From positions 1-64,000 of the forward strand of contig JACJXJ010000003.1 in assembly GCA_020636695.1 (NCBI GenBank): DNA of 64,000 bases, in the 5' to 3' direction. The translations under genes and the position numbers were made by a program. The notes under the pieces are model-generated. The model saw only the letters and a list, made by a program, of their open reading frames with translations, was not told where the DNA came from and did no database searches. Origin of the DNA: Prevotellaceae bacterium. GTDB taxonomy: Bacteria > Bacteroidota > Bacteroidia > Bacteroidales > Paludibacteraceae. How positions within the stretch are numbered: the stretch's first letter is position 1; every line of letters starts with the position of its first letter. Shown here piece after piece: positions 62,369 through 64,000 of this stretch.

Positions 62369-62881
62369 ATGCGCAAATTAACAAATCCTTGGGAAGACAT
62401 CTCTGGCTATAATTGCTTTGGTTGCGCGCCACATAATGGCGCAGGCGTAAAAATGGAGTTTTATGAAGACGGAGATGAAGTAGTAAGTGTATGGCAACCA
62501 AAATCACAATTCCAAGGTTGGCTAGACACCTTACATGGTGGCATTCAGTCTGTATTACTCGATGAAATTTGTGCTTGGGTCGTATTGTACAAACTTGAAA
62601 CCACGGGTGTTACATCGAAAATGGAAACCCGTTTCCGAAAATCAGTATCAACCACCGACAATTATGTGGTATTAAGAGCGTCCATACAAGAACAAAAACG
62701 CAATATTATCACCATAAAAGCGACTCTTTACGATGAACAAGGCATTATTTGTACTGAGGCTCTTTGTACTTACTTTACATTCCCAAAAGAAAAAGCAGAA
62801 GAGATGAATTTTAGGACGTGTGTGCCTATAGGAAACGATAAAACACTAGAGGAGATTATTGAAACTTTAGATATCTCTTAA
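62369..62881 (+). CDS. PaaI-type thioesterase
   Basis: 170 residues, a single hotdog domain. NCFGCAPHNGAGVKMEFYED with a Cys pair is typical of one PaaI subgroup, and FQGWLDTLHGGIQSVLLDE carries the catalytic HGG-Asp/Glu region. TRFRKSVSTTDNYVVL follows. It should hydrolyse an acyl-CoA or acyl-ACP thioester of unknown chain. It sits between two tRNA-Pro genes; the preceding terminator means it may depend on read-through or an unseen promoter. Confidence 0.9.
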   Translation: MRKLTNPWEDISGYNCFGCAPHNGAGVKMEFYEDGDEVVSVWQPKSQFQGWLDTLHGGIQSVLLDEICAWVVLYKLETTGVTSKMETRFRKSVSTTDNYVVLRASIQEQKRNIITIKATLYDEQGIICTEALCTYFTFPKEKAEEMNFRTCVPIGNDKTLEEIIETLDIS

Positions 62882-62887
62882 CCAATA

Positions 62888-62960
62888 CGGAGTTTAGCGC
62901 AGTTGGTAGCGCGCTACGTTCGGGACGTAGAGGTCGGGCGTTCGAATCGCCTAACTCCGA
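62888..62960 (+). tRNA. tRNA-Pro (anticodon CGG)
   Basis: The acceptor stem CGGAGTT pairs with AACTCCG. D arm GCGC/GCGC, anticodon stem CTACG/CGTAG with loop TTCGGGA (anticodon CGG), T arm GGGCG-TTCGAAT-CGCCT. Discriminator A, no encoded CCA. It reads CCG. It is only 6 nt downstream of the thioesterase stop, so it may be processed from that mRNA. Confidence 0.95.
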
Positions 62961-62962
62961 CA

Positions 62963-62999
62963 AAAAAGGAGATAATCGCTAATAGATTATCTCCTTTTT
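62963..62999. terminator. Bidirectional terminator between tRNA-Pro(CGG) and the response regulator
   Basis: AAAAAGGAGATAATC, loop of 7 nt, GATTATCTCCTTTTT: a perfect 15-bp stem serving convergent units. Confidence 0.88.
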
Positions 63000-63018
63000 G
63001 TATTAAATGCCAGAACCA

Positions 63019-63711
63019 TTAATTTTCTGGAACTATTAGTTTGTAACCTTTACCGTGAATATTGATGATTTCTACTTCCTTATCGTCTTTCAATAATTTA
63101 CGTAATTTGGTGATATACACGTCCATACTACGAGCATTAAAGTAGTTATCTTCCACCCAAATAGTTTTCAGTGCATAATTACGTTCCAAAATGTTATTCA
63201 CATTTTGAGCCAACATATTCAACAATTCTGATTCTTTGGTGGTTAGTTTTGTGTGTCTATCACCAATTGAAAGCAATTGTTTTTGTGTGTCAAATGTAAA
63301 TTTGCCCAACTTATATTCATTGCCATTTTTGTTCTTTTTACCGGTTAAACGGCGCAAAATAGCTTCAATACGGAATAATAATTCTTCCATACTAAATGGT
63401 TTTGTAATATAATCGTCAGCACCAATTTTGAAACCTTCTAGCACGTCTTCTTTCAACGATTTAGCAGTTAAGAAAACAATTGGCACTACACCATTCATTT
63501 TACGAATATCTTGTGCTAATGTGAAGCCATCTTTTTTAGGCATCATCACATCAAGAATACACAAGTCGTATTTACCATTTACAAACGATTTATAGCCAGC
63601 TTCGCCATCAGGCAAAAGGTCAACGTCGAAGCCTTTAGCTTGAAGATACTCTCTGAGTAACATACCCAAATTTTCGTCATCTTCGCATAATAAGATTTTT
63701 ACCTTTTCCAT
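63019..63711 (-). CDS. OmpR-family response regulator (RprY-like)
   Basis: 230 residues. Receiver domain about 1-120: LLCEDDENLGMLL with acidic pair, ILDVMMPKKDGF with the phosphorylated Asp, FLTAKS and ITKPFSMEEL. The C-terminal winged helix (about 130-228) has LTTKESELLNMLAQN and MDVYITKLRKLL. The sequence pattern resembles RprY of Bacteroides. It is coupled to the sensor kinase gene 10 nt upstream. RprY regulates stress and metabolic genes in relatives; targets here are unknown. Confidence 0.93.
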   Translation of the reverse strand: MEKVKILLCEDDENLGMLLREYLQAKGFDVDLLPDGEAGYKSFVNGKYDLCILDVMMPKKDGFTLAQDIRKMNGVVPIVFLTAKSLKEDVLEGFKIGADDYITKPFSMEELLFRIEAILRRLTGKKNKNGNEYKLGKFTFDTQKQLLSIGDRHTKLTTKESELLNMLAQNVNNILERNYALKTIWVEDNYFNARSMDVYITKLRKLLKDDKEVEIINIHGKGYKLIVPEN

Positions 63712-63721
63712 AATTAATAAT

Positions 63722-64000
63722 TTAAACAGTTAATATTTCAATAATAAATTTTGTTCCAATACCATATTCACTTTCCACCTTTATTGTTCCTCTATGTAAC
63801 TTAATAATTTTAGACACATAAGCCAATCCCAAACCAAAGCCCTTTACATTATGCACATTACCTGTTGGAACACGATAAAACTGATCAAAAATACGTTTCA
63901 AATTTTCTCTTTTTATACCAACACCATTATCTTCTATACTAATACACAATTTATTCTTGTCATTCCATGTCGAAACCGTCAAAATCAATGTCTCTTTTCG
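63722..64000 (-). CDS. Sensor histidine kinase, C-terminal part (RprX-like)
   Basis: The last ~92 codons of a kinase whose beginning is beyond the window end. The reading is open through position 64000; the TTG near 63988 is internal, not a start. The N box is absent from view, but G1 is ISIEDNGVGI, F is IFDQFYRVPTGN, and G2 is KGFGLGLAYVSKIIKLH, which together form the ATP lid of the HATPase domain. The end is TKFIIEILTV. It pairs with the response regulator next door. Confidence 0.93.
   Translation of the reverse strand, partial: RKETLILTVSTWNDKNKLCISIEDNGVGIKRENLKRIFDQFYRVPTGNVHNVKGFGLGLAYVSKIIKLHRGTIKVESEYGIGTKFIIEILTV

Noticed and set aside
1..64000. Prophage, insertion sequence, CRISPR array, toxin-antitoxin or defence genes
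   Set aside because: I looked for transposase, integrase, repeat arrays and typical small gene pairs and found none. The window is core chromosome.

Overview
The window is an AT-rich (about 38-40% GC by eye) stretch of chromosome from a member of the Bacteroidota, most likely order Bacteroidales. The evidence is the recurring Bacteroidota -7 promoter box (TAnnTTTG, often TACCTTTG or TATCTTTG) ahead of many genes, the weak use of Shine-Dalgarno sites, the gene order porG-uppS-bamA-ompH-murI, the type IX secretion genes porG and porQ, lineage-specific families (DUF5683, DUF5686, DUF6242), and signal peptides followed by glutamine. I cannot name the genus; a Paludibacter-like organism would fit but is not proven. 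I see no phage, transposase, CRISPR array or integrated island. It is mostly core chromosome with a few decayed or unexplained spots.

Layout. 1-1.8 kb: the end of a GNAT acetyltransferase coupled to an RLAN/RimK-like ATP-grasp ligase. 1.9-9.3 kb: an envelope operon on the minus strand (porG, uppS, bamA, three Skp/OmpH chaperones, murI, a DnaQ-like exonuclease). 9.4-12.6 kb: a frameshifted EamA transporter divergent from an ABC ATPase and metY. 12.6-17.8 kb: a conserved unknown, a polyprenyl synthase, then ddl, an RluD-type pseudouridine synthase, a PASTA protein and a short rpmH gene. 17.9-20.4 kb: miaB and ychF. 20.5-25.6 kb: fadD with rnc, then rnhB, a glutaminyl cyclase lipoprotein, a Dabb protein and a gamma-carbonic anhydrase. 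26-27.5 kb: acpP-fabF, with a pair of inverted repeats upstream. 27.5-29.7 kb: yidC with a structured 3' region. 29.9-39.3 kb on the plus strand: tetR, a lipid A-type acyltransferase broken by an in-frame stop, a YfcE-type phosphodiesterase, a DUF5686 outer-membrane protein, ispH, pfkA, a DUF6242 lipoprotein, aroA and sufE. 39.3-40.36 kb: a very AT-rich tract without an intact gene. 40.4-46.5 kb: a seven-gene minus-strand operon (GT9 glycosyltransferase, parA, parB, DUF5683, lytic transglycosylase, MerR regulator, alkaline phosphatase). 46.7-49.0 kb: a glycosyltransferase, a radical SAM protein and a small membrane protein. 49-52 kb: a glycine-lipid-type acyltransferase locus with two tandem N-acyltransferases and one O-acyltransferase. 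52-57.6 kb: a suf iron-sulfur operon with a pnuC transporter gene inside it. 57.7-64 kb: dnaG, 5-formyl-THF cyclo-ligase, porQ, cmk, two tRNA-Pro genes flanking a thioesterase, and an RprY/RprX-like two-component system.

Themes. Much of the window builds the cell envelope: undecaprenyl-PP synthesis, D-Glu and D-Ala-D-Ala supply, outer-membrane protein assembly, periplasmic chaperones, the YidC insertase, a peptidoglycan hydrolase, membrane-lipid acylation and type IX secretion. The glutaminyl cyclase probably acts on the many exported proteins here that begin with Gln after signal-peptide cleavage. SufBCDS with the distant SufE supplies Fe-S clusters, which MiaB, IspH and the radical SAM protein need.

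The best leads are: the RLAN ATP-grasp/GNAT pair of unknown product; the doubled glycine-lipid N-acyltransferase with a linked cysteine-bearing small membrane protein; the twin GCACAA/TTGTGC palindromes ahead of acpP; the local match between +1 Gln exported proteins and a glutaminyl cyclase; the structured yidC 3' region; and two genes interrupted by single lesions. I found no obvious new defence or mobile system.
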